The position numbers and the translations under genes are program-made. A stretch of DNA of 64,000 bases from contig NZ_JOEV01000045.1 in assembly GCF_000721105.1 (NCBI RefSeq), positions 1 through 64,000 of the forward strand, written 5' to 3'. Below the pieces are notes generated by a model. That model searched no databases. It was given only the letters and a program-made list of their open reading frames with translations, and was not told the origin of the DNA. The DNA is from Streptomyces cellulosae. GTDB lineage: Bacteria > Actinomycetota > Actinomycetes > Streptomycetales > Streptomycetaceae. Positions 45,606 to 53,681 of the stretch are shown one piece after another (position 1 is the stretch's first letter; each line of letters opens with the position of its first letter).

Positions 45606-46073
45606 ATGCGCATCCGTATCGAAGCCGTCGACCTGCCCGGCCGTACCTGCTCGGTCCCCGTCGACGGTGGCGTCCGGGTGTACGGCGACGTCCATGTCGC
45701 CGTACAGCGTCGGGACCGTCCGGCCGAGTTGCTGGAGCCGCGGCCCGGTGACGCCGCGTCCGCGACCTGGACCCTGGAGTGCGCCGCGGTCTCCTCGCCG
45801 ACGGGTACGGACGTCACAGGTCCCTACGTACAGAACCGCCTGGGCCGCCGGTTCATCTACCTCTCGTGGGGCACGGTCGACGACTCGGGCGTCTTCACCA
45901 TGTTCCGCCGGGCCAAGCTGCTGCTCGACGAAGTGCCCGCCGACGTCCTCGCCGTCGCCGCACGCGACGGCCTGCTGGTCGGGCGCCTCGGGCTGACCGA
46001 CCCCTCCGGCAGCCCCGTGTGCGCGCGGGTCGTACCACCGCACATCACCTGGACCGCCGGACCCGGCCGGTAG
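45606..46073 (+). CDS. DUF5990-family protein
   Basis: 155 residues from ATG 45606; ATGs at 45594 and 45597 lie between it and the AGGGGG stretch. It begins MRIRIEAVDLPGRTC and continues VHVAVQRRDRPAELLEPRPGDAASATWTLEC, then YVQNRLGRRFIYLSWGTV and FTMFRRAKLLLDEVP, which I recognise as the DUF5990 pattern of Streptomyces. Function unknown. Confidence 0.72.
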   Translation: MRIRIEAVDLPGRTCSVPVDGGVRVYGDVHVAVQRRDRPAELLEPRPGDAASATWTLECAAVSSPTGTDVTGPYVQNRLGRRFIYLSWGTVDDSGVFTMFRRAKLLLDEVPADVLAVAARDGLLVGRLGLTDPSGSPVCARVVPPHITWTAGPGR

Positions 46074-46132
46074 CGCGTTCGGTTTCGGGGCCGGAGTCGG
46101 TGACGTATGAAGAACTGCCCCTGCCCGGCCGG

Positions 46133-46846
46133 TCAGGGGCAGTCGTACGTGAAGTGGGCGGTCACCGTGCGAGGGGTGGGTGACAGGAGGCGCAGTTCGG
46201 CCCGCGCCGTGTAGTGGCCCTTGCCCTGGAAGGTCCACAGCAGGTGCAGGCGTGCGTGTCTCTGGCCCCGGACCATCACTTCGCGCAGGGCGCCCGAGGC
46301 GGTGCCGTCGCTTCGGGACCAGCGGTAGGAGAGCGTGCCCGGCCGGCCGTTCGAGGTGACCAGGGCGACGATGTCCGCTGTGTCGTCGCAGGCCAGAGCC
46401 GTCGGCCGGGCCGTGACCGCCACGGTGCGCACCGCGACGGACGGCCCGAGGCGCTGCCAGGCGAGGAAGGCGATGACGCAGATCAGCACGAGCGCGGGCA
46501 GCGCGTGTCGTCGCAGGCGTCGGCGCGCGGGGGCCGGCGGCGGCACCGCGGGCAGCGCACCGTGGGTACGGTGCGCGACGGCGGCGGTCACCCCCGGGCC
46601 GAAACGCAGCACGGTGCCTTCGGCGCGGTCGGGCAGCGTGGGAGGGGACGGCGTCGGCGGGATCTGCGTGGAGGGCAGCGGCCCGGCGAGGGTGGTGTCC
46701 GGTTCGGGCCCGCGGATCCAGTGACTGGCCAGCACCGTGGCGCTGTACTCGGCGTCGGCGGGGTCGAGCACCCGGTTGGGCTCACCGTCCTCGGCGGGCG
46801 CGGGAGTGCGGTCGTCCTCAGGGGTCATCGGAGTCATCGGGGTCAT
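46133..46846 (-). CDS. Single-span membrane protein; partner of the kinase upstream
   Basis: 237 residues from ATG 46846, which overlaps the kinase stop codon (ATGA). The first 115 residues are Pro/Thr-rich and cytoplasmic, starting with three MTP repeats; a membrane helix lies at about 118-135 (LPALVLICVIAFLAW). The extracellular part shares landmarks with the kinase tail: a TxxGxxG(T/P)LSYRWS strand, TFQGKGHY and a final Cys. The common domain and translational coupling suggest the two act as a pair. Function otherwise unknown. Confidence 0.65.
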   Translation of the reverse strand: MTPMTPMTPEDDRTPAPAEDGEPNRVLDPADAEYSATVLASHWIRGPEPDTTLAGPLPSTQIPPTPSPPTLPDRAEGTVLRFGPGVTAAVAHRTHGALPAVPPPAPARRRLRRHALPALVLICVIAFLAWQRLGPSVAVRTVAVTARPTALACDDTADIVALVTSNGRPGTLSYRWSRSDGTASGALREVMVRGQRHARLHLLWTFQGKGHYTARAELRLLSPTPRTVTAHFTYDCP

Positions 46847-48483
46847 CGGAGGCCACATCCCCTGGTCAGGAGCTGCTGCGAGGCGCCGCCGTCGGCGGAC
46901 GCCGGGGTGGTCGTGGCCTGCACCGTCCAGTAGCAGCCGGTGCCCTGGAAGGTGTGGTCGACGGTGAGCGTGTACTGGGTGGCGCCGCTGCGGTCGAACG
47001 TCTGGGACGAGCCGTCAGGGGTGGTGCCGAGCTGCAGCCCGGTGTCGCCCGTGGACCACGAGACGGTGACGGAGATCGGTCCGGTGCCGTCCGTGGTGAT
47101 GTCGATCGTGGCCGAGGCGGTCGTCGGACCCGTCTGCTGGAAGCTCGACACCGCGACGTCCTTGACGGCGGGCGGGGCCGGCGCGGTGGGGGAGGCGGTC
47201 GTCGGTGCCGCCTCGGTGGCCGTCGCGGTGGGGGTCGTCGTCTCCGGGGCCGGAGCCGTGGTGGTGGCGGAGGTCGCGGACTCGCCGGTGCCCGCGGTCG
47301 CCGTGTCCGAGGGCGACAGGCCGGCTGACACGGTGGACGTCGGGGACGGCGTGGACGAGTGGGCCGGCGCGGTCGCGGCCGTGGGCCCTCCCGGCCGGGC
47401 GCCGGGCCGGGCGCTGGTGGTGGCCAGGGCCTGTGCCGCCTGCTGCGGATCCGCTCCCAGGGGGTGCTGGATGCCGTAGGACAGCATCGCGGCCAGAAGC
47501 AGGGCCGCACCGGCCACCAGCATTCCTGGCCGGCCCGGACGCCACGACCGGGCCCAGCCGAGGCCCTGTTCGCCGCTCAGGACCGTGCGTGCCGTGTCCG
47601 TCGTGCTGTGCGGGGCGCCGCGGGACGACGGCAGCAGCAGCAGGGCCACCAGTGCGGCGAGCCGGCCGCGGCCGCGTTCCTCCCAGTCGGGACCGTAGGC
47701 GGTGCCGGCCACGGCCTCCAGTTCCGTGACGAACGCCTGGGCGTGCCGGGGCCGTTCCCGCGGGTCCTTGGCCAGCCCGCGCCGCACCAGCTCCCGCACC
47801 GCCTCGGGGACCTCCTCGGCGGGGACGGGCGCGTCGACGTGCTGCAGCGCGAGTTCGGCGAGATTGTCACCCGGGTACGGCTTGTGGCCCGTCAGGCACT
47901 CGAAGAACGTGGCCGTGGCCGCGTACACGTCGGCGGCAGGAGAGGCGGGCGCGCCGGTCCACTGCTCCGGCGCCATGTACGCGGGGGTCCCCGCCACGCC
48001 GACGCTGGTGCCGGCGTCCACCGCGATCCCGAAGTCGACCAGCTTGGACGTTCCGTCCGGTACGACCAGGACGTTCGCCGGTTTGTAGTCGCGGTGGACG
48101 ACACCGATGCGGTGCGCGTCGTCCAGACCGAGCAGTGATCCCTTGAGGAGCACGAGTGCGGCCTCGGGTTCGAGCGGGCCCTGCCGGGCCAGCAGGGTCC
48201 GCAGCGAGACACCGTCCACCAGCTCCATCACGATGGCGGCGCCGTCCGGGCTCTCGACGTACTCGTACAACCCGGTGACGTACGGGCTCTCGAGGCCGCC
48301 GAGCAGCCGCGCCTCCGCCCTGAACTCGCGTACGAAGCCAGGTCGGGTGCGCAGTGACTCGCTGAGGTACTTCACCGCGACCGGGACGCCGGTCTCCTCG
48401 TGCACGGCCAGCACGACCCGCCCGCTCGCCCCTGATCCGAGCTCCAGCGACTCGGTGTATCCGGGCACTGCCCATGTGTTCAC
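46843..48483 (-). CDS. Membrane Ser/Thr protein kinase (PASTA-less)
   Basis: 546 residues from GTG 48483, with GGGGG 5 nt upstream; an in-frame GTG at 48546 lacks one. Kinase domain residues 5-260: GSGASGRVVLAVHEETGVPVAVKYL with the ATP-binding Lys, HRDYKPANVLV, DFGIA, YMAPEQW. Then a low-complexity region, membrane helix around 325-345 (MLVAGAALLLAAMLSYGI), a Thr/Pro/Ala-rich stalk and an extracellular beta domain ending TRGCGLR. All catalytic motifs are intact. It likely senses an extracellular signal with the partner membrane protein encoded downstream. Confidence 0.92.
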   Translation of the reverse strand: MNTWAVPGYTESLELGSGASGRVVLAVHEETGVPVAVKYLSESLRTRPGFVREFRAEARLLGGLESPYVTGLYEYVESPDGAAIVMELVDGVSLRTLLARQGPLEPEAALVLLKGSLLGLDDAHRIGVVHRDYKPANVLVVPDGTSKLVDFGIAVDAGTSVGVAGTPAYMAPEQWTGAPASPAADVYAATATFFECLTGHKPYPGDNLAELALQHVDAPVPAEEVPEAVRELVRRGLAKDPRERPRHAQAFVTELEAVAGTAYGPDWEERGRGRLAALVALLLLPSSRGAPHSTTDTARTVLSGEQGLGWARSWRPGRPGMLVAGAALLLAAMLSYGIQHPLGADPQQAAQALATTSARPGARPGGPTAATAPAHSSTPSPTSTVSAGLSPSDTATAGTGESATSATTTAPAPETTTPTATATEAAPTTASPTAPAPPAVKDVAVSSFQQTGPTTASATIDITTDGTGPISVTVSWSTGDTGLQLGTTPDGSSQTFDRSGATQYTLTVDHTFQGTGCYWTVQATTTPASADGGASQQLLTRGCGLR

Positions 48484-48670
48484 TTCAGCCCCCAAGGCCG
48501 GCCGCGTGTGCTGCTGGGAACTCACCGGCCCCGGAGCTTCGGCCACGCGTCCAAGGACACATTTTCAGCCACTTCGGTTGCGGTGCGACCTCTTTGGCTC
48601 TTTTTGCCGCCGATTCGTTGTTCCGGGGTGGCTGAAAAAGAGGTCCTGGGTCTGCTTGAGGGAGGGCGCG

Positions 48671-48721
48671 GAGGGCGCCCCCGCGTTGAGGGCGCCCCCG
48701 TGTCGAGGGCGCCCCGCGCGC
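48671..48721. repeat. 17-bp tandem repeat (three units)
   Basis: Units beginning GAGGGCGCCCC at 48671, 48688 and 48705 repeat with a 17-bp period. Each core GGGCGCCC is itself a palindrome, so the array could form hairpins. It lies just after the stop of the flavoprotein gene and may act as its terminator. Confidence 0.6.
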
Positions 48722-48729
48722 GGTGTGCG

Positions 48730-49944
48730 TCAGGCCGGTGTCCTGACGGTCGCGGCCGCCCGGGCCGGTTCCCGTACGATGCGGCGGCGTCGGGTCGGGA
48801 TGCCGAGGGTCGGGTTGGCCACGGACCATGCGGCGCCCTTGCAGATCACTTCCTTGTAGACGGCGGCGAGCCGGCCGGTCAGGGCCGCCCGGACGGCGCG
48901 GTCGTCGGCGGTGACGTACTGGATGAGGCCGTCCCTGCGGCCCAGCGAGATGCACTGGTTGAAGTAGCGGAGCGGCACGTTCGGCAGCTTCCCGCCGGTC
49001 AGGCGGGCCGCGATGGCGTCGGCGGCCTGCCACGCCATGGGAGTGCCGGAGGCGCACGACATCCGCAGCGGCTTGTCGCCGGGGCCCATCGCCATGCCCG
49101 CGTCGCCGATGGCGTACACGTCCGGGTGCGAGACCGAGCGCATGGTCGCGTCGACCACGATCTGGCCTGTGCCGGTGACGTCCAGGGTGGTGGCCCGTGC
49201 GATCGGGTGGACGGCGAAGCCCGTGGTCCACACGGTGACGGCGGCCGGGACGGACGTGCCGTCGGCGACGGTGACGCGGTCGGCCGCGACGCCCGTGACG
49301 GCGGCGTGCTCGTGCACGGTGATGCCGAGACGGTCGAAGACCCGCCGCAGGTGCCGGCGGCCCTTGGGTGAGAGCCAGTCACCCAGGCCGCCGTGGGCGG
49401 CGAGGGCGACGTCGAGGTCCGGTCGGGCCTCGGCGATCTCGGTCGCGGCCTCCACGCCGGTGAGGCCGCCGCCGACGACGACCACGGGCGCTCCGGCGTC
49501 CAGTCGGGCCAGGCGCTCGCGCAGCCGGAGCGCTCCGGGGCGACTGGCGATCTCGTGGGCGTACTCGGTGGTGCCGGGGACGCCCTGGCTGTTCCAGCCG
49601 CTGCCGAGGGCGTACACGAGGGTGTCGTACGACAGTTCCTCCTCCCGCTCCTCCGCGCCGTTCGCGGCGACGGCGGTGACGGTGACGGTCTTGCGGTCCA
49701 CGTCGACACCGGTGACCTTCGCGAGCTTCACTTCGACACCGGTGCCCGCGAACATCTCGCTGAACGGCCGGGACGCGAGGTTCTGGCCGACCGCGAGCTG
49801 GTGCATCCGGACGCGTTCGACGAAGTCGGGCTCGGCGTTGACGAGGGTGATGGCGGCATCTTCGGGGCGCAGTCGCCTGGCGAGGCGCCCGGCGGCGGCG
49901 GCTCCGGTGTATCCGGCTCCCAGGACGACGATGCGGTGCTGCAT
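48730..49944 (-). CDS. NAD(P)/FAD-dependent oxidoreductase, NDH-2-like
   Basis: 404 residues from ATG 49944, with AGGAG 7 nt upstream. FAD-binding RIVVLGAGYTGAAAAGRL at the N-terminus, NAD-binding VVVVGGGLTGVEAATEIAEA near residue 155, VYAIGDAGMAMG near 300 with the FAD-contacting Asp, and LRYFNQCISLGRRDG. It should oxidise NAD(P)H to quinone or a small acceptor at the membrane face. The sigma factor gene lies directly upstream on the same strand and a CRP/Rex-like site stands 70 bp before the start. Confidence 0.9.
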   Translation of the reverse strand: MQHRIVVLGAGYTGAAAAGRLARRLRPEDAAITLVNAEPDFVERVRMHQLAVGQNLASRPFSEMFAGTGVEVKLAKVTGVDVDRKTVTVTAVAANGAEEREEELSYDTLVYALGSGWNSQGVPGTTEYAHEIASRPGALRLRERLARLDAGAPVVVVGGGLTGVEAATEIAEARPDLDVALAAHGGLGDWLSPKGRRHLRRVFDRLGITVHEHAAVTGVAADRVTVADGTSVPAAVTVWTTGFAVHPIARATTLDVTGTGQIVVDATMRSVSHPDVYAIGDAGMAMGPGDKPLRMSCASGTPMAWQAADAIAARLTGGKLPNVPLRYFNQCISLGRRDGLIQYVTADDRAVRAALTGRLAAVYKEVICKGAAWSVANPTLGIPTRRRRIVREPARAAATVRTPA

Positions 49945-50015
49945 TTCCGTACTCCTGTCTCGAGCGGGTTCGCCACCTGAACCGGGCGGCCCGCCGTTTC
50001 CTGACAGGAACACGA

Positions 50016-50031
50016 TGTGAACCACCTCACA
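50016..50031. promoter_or_regulatory. CRP/Rex-type inverted repeat upstream of the flavoprotein gene
   Basis: TGTGAACCACCTCACA is a TGTGA-N6-TCACA site identical to the CRP consensus and one base short of the Rex core TGTGAA-N4-TTCACA. One more base matches outward on each side (50014-50033). The sigma gene's stop codon starts at 50032. Distance to the flavoprotein ATG is about 72 bp. Confidence 0.6.
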
Positions 50032-50982
50032 TCAGGGCGAGAAGAGGGTGACCAGGGGTTCGCCGTGGTCGGCGGCCGCCCACCGCTCGGTCGCGCGTTC
50101 GAGCTTGTCCGGGTTGACCTGGTTGCGGAACGCGGCGATGCCCTCCGGCGTGATCTCCAGGCACATGACGCCGATGACCCGGCCGTCGACGACCGCCACG
50201 AGCGCGGGCTCCCCGTTGGCGGTCGTGGCGTAGAGCTCGGCCGAACCCCCGGCCAGGTCGCGCTTGGCCTTGCTGGATTTGAACAGGCCCCGCATGAACT
50301 TGGCGACCGCGAGGGCGCCCTCGAACGCCTTGGCGCGGGCCGGGATCTTCCCGCCGCCGTCGCCGATCGCGACGGCGTCCTGGGTGAGCAGCCGTATCAG
50401 TGGCTCGGTCCGGCCGGTGGTGGCGGCCGCGAGGAACTCGTCGATGACCCGCCGGGCGGCGGCCTCGTCGATCTCGGTACGGGCCTTGCCGTCCGCGACG
50501 TGCTTCTTGGCGCGGTGGAGGATCTGCTGGCTGGCGGCCTCGGTGATGTCGAGGATCTCCGCGATCTCCCGGTGCGGGTAGTCGAACGCCTCCCGCAGTA
50601 CGTACACCGCCCGCTCGTTCGGGGAGAGGCGCTCCAGCAGGGCGAGGACCGCGTACGACACCGATTCGCGCTGCTCGGCGGTGTCGGCCGGGCCGAGCAT
50701 CGGGTCACCGTCGAGCAGCGGCTCGGGCAGCCACTGGCCCACATAGGTCTCGCGCCGCGCACGGGCGGAGGTGAGCTGGTTGAGGCACAGGTTGGTGAGC
50801 ACCTTCGTCAGCCATGCCTCGGGGACCTCGATACGGCCGACGTCGGTGCCCTGCCAGCGCAGGAACGTCTCCTGTACGGCGTCCTCGGCCTCGCTCGCGG
50901 AGCCGAGGAGGCGGTAGGCGATTGCCTCCAGGCGGGGCCTGGCCGACTCGAACCGGTCCACGTCGTTCAGGGTCAGGGCCAT
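50032..50982 (-). CDS. ECF sigma factor with C-terminal NTF2-like domain (ECF41/SigJ-type)
   Basis: 316 residues from ATG 50982. Region 2: FESARPRLEAIAYRLLGSASEAEDAVQETFLRW; region 4: LLERLSPNERAVYVLREAFDYPHREIAEILDITEAASQQILHRA. Then a SnoaL/NTF2-like C-terminal domain (VIDEFLAAATTGRTEPLIRLL ... AVVDGRVIGVMCLEITPEGI), diagnostic of the ECF41 group. Its C-terminal tail modulates activity, and members lie beside a carboxymuconolactone decarboxylase, oxidoreductase or epimerase gene; here it is the flavoprotein downstream. No anti-sigma factor is expected for this group. Confidence 0.92.
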   Translation of the reverse strand: MALTLNDVDRFESARPRLEAIAYRLLGSASEAEDAVQETFLRWQGTDVGRIEVPEAWLTKVLTNLCLNQLTSARARRETYVGQWLPEPLLDGDPMLGPADTAEQRESVSYAVLALLERLSPNERAVYVLREAFDYPHREIAEILDITEAASQQILHRAKKHVADGKARTEIDEAAARRVIDEFLAAATTGRTEPLIRLLTQDAVAIGDGGGKIPARAKAFEGALAVAKFMRGLFKSSKAKRDLAGGSAELYATTANGEPALVAVVDGRVIGVMCLEITPEGIAAFRNQVNPDKLERATERWAAADHGEPLVTLFSP

Positions 50983-51059
50983 GGCCCGGATCCTAGCCCG
51001 CATGGTGCGCGACGGCCGCCCCTGCGCCGTTCAGCCCGTTTCCTTGCGAGTGCTGTCGG

Positions 51060-51611
51060 CTACTCCTCTTCCCTCACGTTCCCTTGAGCCTCTCCCGTAC
51101 GGCGCGGCTGTTGCCCGTGGGGCGGGTCGGTGCCGGAGTCGATCAGGATCTGTTCCGCCTGCGTGAGGTCGCCGGTGCGGACCGCCTCGGCCATCGCGGC
51201 GCGTGCCGCGTCGGGTGCGGCGTGCGGCGGGATCACCAGGAGCGAGAACAGGTCCCCCTCGCCGCTCGTGATGAGGACGGTGTCGTCGCCGACCGGGAAC
51301 GAGTCGATGTGCACGACACGGTCGTCGACGACCAGACGTGTCGGCAGCCCCTCCCAGGCTCCGGCGTCCAGACCGACCCGGGTGACCGGCCCGAGGCGCT
51401 CGGTGAGAGCGGCGACCAGGGCCGGGAGCTCGGCGCCGATGTCCCGGGACCGCGGCCACCACGCGCCGTCGAGAACCCCCTGCCCCTGCCGGTCGCGGCT
51501 CGTCTCCAGCCGTAGGACGGCCGTACCGGGCCTGGCGTCGCGGTGCACGGCGTCCGGGCCCGCGTCGGTGGGCAGCAACCGGGTCACCGGGGAAAAGTCG
51601 GAGTGGGACAT
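51060..51611 (-). CDS. DUF5994-family protein
   Basis: 183 residues. Recognised as DUF5994 from the pattern ARPGTAVLRLETSRDRQGQGVLDGAWWPRSRDIGAELPALVAAL and VVDDRVVHIDSFPVGDDTVLITSGEGDLFSLLVIPP. These appear in many Streptomyces and have no known function. C-terminal 30 residues are polar. Free-standing on the minus strand. Confidence 0.75.
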   Translation of the reverse strand: MSHSDFSPVTRLLPTDAGPDAVHRDARPGTAVLRLETSRDRQGQGVLDGAWWPRSRDIGAELPALVAALTERLGPVTRVGLDAGAWEGLPTRLVVDDRVVHIDSFPVGDDTVLITSGEGDLFSLLVIPPHAAPDAARAAMAEAVRTGDLTQAEQILIDSGTDPPHGQQPRRTGEAQGNVREEE

Positions 51612-51710
51612 CGCACTCGCCTGCCTGCCTGCCCGCGGAAACGAGAGGAACCACGCGGAAACGGAAAAGCCGTGCCCTGTGAGTTCACGGTACTCCTCGG
51701 CGTCGGCCGG

Positions 51711-52166
51711 TCAGACGGGACCGCCCGAGGCCCGCCAACGCCTGCGGGTGGGCTTGCCCTCCGACCACCGGGACCACCCCACCTCGACGAGATCGACCTC
51801 GAACAGTGCCAGGGCGTCCGACAGCCGCGCACCACCGCGTGCCCCGGCCACGGCAGCCTCGCGCGCGTCCTCGTCCTCGACTTCGCGGACGACGCCGCGC
51901 ACCGAGAACTCCTCGTCGTCCGGGGGCAACACGTTGGAGTGCAGCGCGACGCGCGGTTCGGCGCGGACGTCGGCCAGCTTCGGCGAGCGACGCGTCACGG
52001 CGACGTACAGCCCGCGGTCGCTCAGCACGGGGGCCACGGGATGAAGCCGGGGGCCACCGTCGGCACTCACGGTCGACAGATAGACGTAACCGTGCTCCTC
52101 GGCGAGCAACTCCTGCCCCCGCAGGGCCAGTTCGGGCTCCTGCTCGGCGAACTGCGTCCATAACAC
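51711..52166 (-). CDS. Pyridoxamine 5'-phosphate oxidase family protein; TTA at codon 2
   Basis: 151 residues from GTG 52166. The split-barrel FMN/F420-binding fold reads GYVYLSTVSADGGPRLHPVAPVLSDRGLYVAVTRRSPKLADVRAEPRVALH with EEFSVRGVVREVED, typical of PNPOx-like (F420-or-FMN) proteins. No other start is in frame nearby. Codon 2 is TTA (52161-52163), placing it among bldA-dependent candidates. Substrate unknown. Confidence 0.8.
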   Translation of the reverse strand: MLWTQFAEQEPELALRGQELLAEEHGYVYLSTVSADGGPRLHPVAPVLSDRGLYVAVTRRSPKLADVRAEPRVALHSNVLPPDDEEFSVRGVVREVEDEDAREAAVAGARGGARLSDALALFEVDLVEVGWSRWSEGKPTRRRWRASGGPV

Positions 52167-52266
52167 GGGCCCACCGTACCTGTGCGCGCATACAGCGACC
52201 GGAGGCCCTGGACCCCGATCGGAAAAGCCCTGGCGGACTTGGCCCCCTCGGACGACCATGGGCCGC

Positions 52267-52827
52267 ATGAATGACCAACCCGCACGATGGACCCGCGCCA
52301 CCGTCTACCCCGACATGTGGACCGACCCGGACGAGGACCCCCGCAACAGCGAAGGGGTCAGTCCGGACGGAGAGCTTCCGACGCTGCAGGACTACCTGAC
52401 CAGCTACCGCATGACCCTGCGGATGAAGTGCGAGGGCCTGGACGCGGAGCAACTGGCCCGTCGGTCGGTTCCGCCGTCGACGATGTCACTGCTCGGTCTG
52501 ATTCGGCACCTCGCCTCCGCGGAGCGGGACTGGCGCGACTGGATCACCGAGGGTGATCCACTGCCGAAGCTGTACGGCGAGAGGGACGCGGACTTCGACG
52601 GAGCCGTCGCCGAGCAGGCCGTGGTCGACGCCGCGTACGCCGACCTGGAGCGCGAGCAGGCCGCGACCGACGCCGCGCTGGCCGAGCACCCGGATCTGGG
52701 CGAGCGGCTGGGGAAGGACCGGATCGCGGTCCGGGAGCTGCTGCTGCACAGGATCGAGGAGTACGCCCGCCACTGCGGGCACGCCGACCTGTTGCGCGAG
52801 TGCGTCGACGGGAGGGTGGGCCAGTAA
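52267..52827 (+). CDS. DinB/DUF664-family protein (mycothiol transferase-like)
   Basis: 186 residues; ATG 52258 is an alternative. Features: LTSYRMTLRMKCEGLDAEQLARRSVPPSTMSLLGLIRHLASAERDWRD with the His of the metal site, and LLLHRIEEYARHCGHADLLRE with the two further metal His. The full DinB four-helix fold with three His ligands is present. Members are thiol S-transferases using mycothiol. It stands alone, divergent from the PNPOx gene. Confidence 0.87.
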   Translation: MNDQPARWTRATVYPDMWTDPDEDPRNSEGVSPDGELPTLQDYLTSYRMTLRMKCEGLDAEQLARRSVPPSTMSLLGLIRHLASAERDWRDWITEGDPLPKLYGERDADFDGAVAEQAVVDAAYADLEREQAATDAALAEHPDLGERLGKDRIAVRELLLHRIEEYARHCGHADLLRECVDGRVGQ

Positions 52828-52905
52828 CGCCCCTCCTGCCCCGCCTGCACCTCCTGCCCTTCTTCCTCTCCTGCCCTTCTTCCTCTCCCGCAGTGACAGT
52901 GCGCG

Positions 52906-53019
52906 TCAGCCCTGCCGCCGGCGCGGCCGCAGCACACCGACGGTGCCGCTGAGGGCGACAAACAGGGAGCCGCCCACCAGCCAGGGGAGGTTCGAGGTGA
53001 CGGATGGCGGACCGCCCAC
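52906..53019 (-). CDS. Possible 37-residue membrane peptide
   Basis: A short frame starting GTG 53019 reads to PWLVGGSLFVALSGTVGVL and a basic tail RPRRQG. It follows the DUF5707 stop by 25 nt. It looks like the C-terminal anchor helix of a surface protein and may be either a small gene or a remnant; no clear ribosome-binding site is seen. Confidence 0.35.
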   Translation of the reverse strand: MGGPPSVTSNLPWLVGGSLFVALSGTVGVLRPRRRQG

Positions 53020-53044
53020 CCGCCACCATCACCTGCGCGTCCGG

Positions 53045-53497
53045 TCACCCGACGGTGAAGTCGGCCGCCTTGGTGTCCAGCGTCGTGTCGCCGTCCTTGG
53101 CGGTGGCCAGGACGGCGACGTGCCACGGACCGCGCGGGGACTCGTCGGCTTCGGCACGGGTGACGCTGGCGGTGTAGGTGCAGCGCACGGTGTCCTCACC
53201 GGACGGCTTGCAGACGGCCGACTCGACGGCGGCCATGTCCTTCTCGGTCAGCCCCTGCTTGGCGAAGGACGAGTTCGCCGGCCAGGCCAGGACCTTCACG
53301 TTCTTGACGCCGGAGGACGCCGTTACGTCAGTGGTGAAGGTCAACGAGCCGCCGCGGCCGCCCTCGGGAGCAACGTAGCGGGCAGCGCTGTGTGCCACAG
53401 AAGGCGGCTGGTCACCGGCGTAGGCGACGGCGAACGCTCCGGCACCCGCGAGAACGGCGACACCGGCGGCCACGGAAAAAACGATACGTCGCGACAT
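53045..53497 (-). CDS. Secreted DUF5707-family protein
   Basis: 150 residues from ATG 53497, with GGGGGA 7 nt upstream. Signal peptide MSRRIVFSVAAGVAVLAGAGAFAVAYA. The body matches my memory of DUF5707: SLTFTTDVTASSGVKNVKVLAWPANSSFAKQGLTEKDM ... TVRCTYTASVTRAEADESPRGPWHVAVLATAKDGDTTLDTKAADFTVG. Two cysteines (CKPSG and VRCTY) could form a disulfide. Exported, function unknown. Confidence 0.78.
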   Translation of the reverse strand: MSRRIVFSVAAGVAVLAGAGAFAVAYAGDQPPSVAHSAARYVAPEGGRGGSLTFTTDVTASSGVKNVKVLAWPANSSFAKQGLTEKDMAAVESAVCKPSGEDTVRCTYTASVTRAEADESPRGPWHVAVLATAKDGDTTLDTKAADFTVG

Positions 53498-53681
53498 GAG
53501 AAATTCCCCCGACGGGCTCAGTTGGATCAGATCGGCGCTCTCGGCGGCGCCGGTGCACCCATACTTGCCGCGCTGCGGGCGGCGGAGATGAGCACACGTA
53601 CTCAACTCACTTCTGAGTAGGGCCAGTCCGGGTCGCGGAGTGTCACTGATGACGCAGGATCATTTCGCGGAGCCCGCCGGT

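Noticed and set aside
50000..50006. TGTCA as an ECF41 -35 element for the flavoprotein gene
   Set aside because: Only half the known -35 motif matches and no CGTC -10 element follows at about 16 nt.
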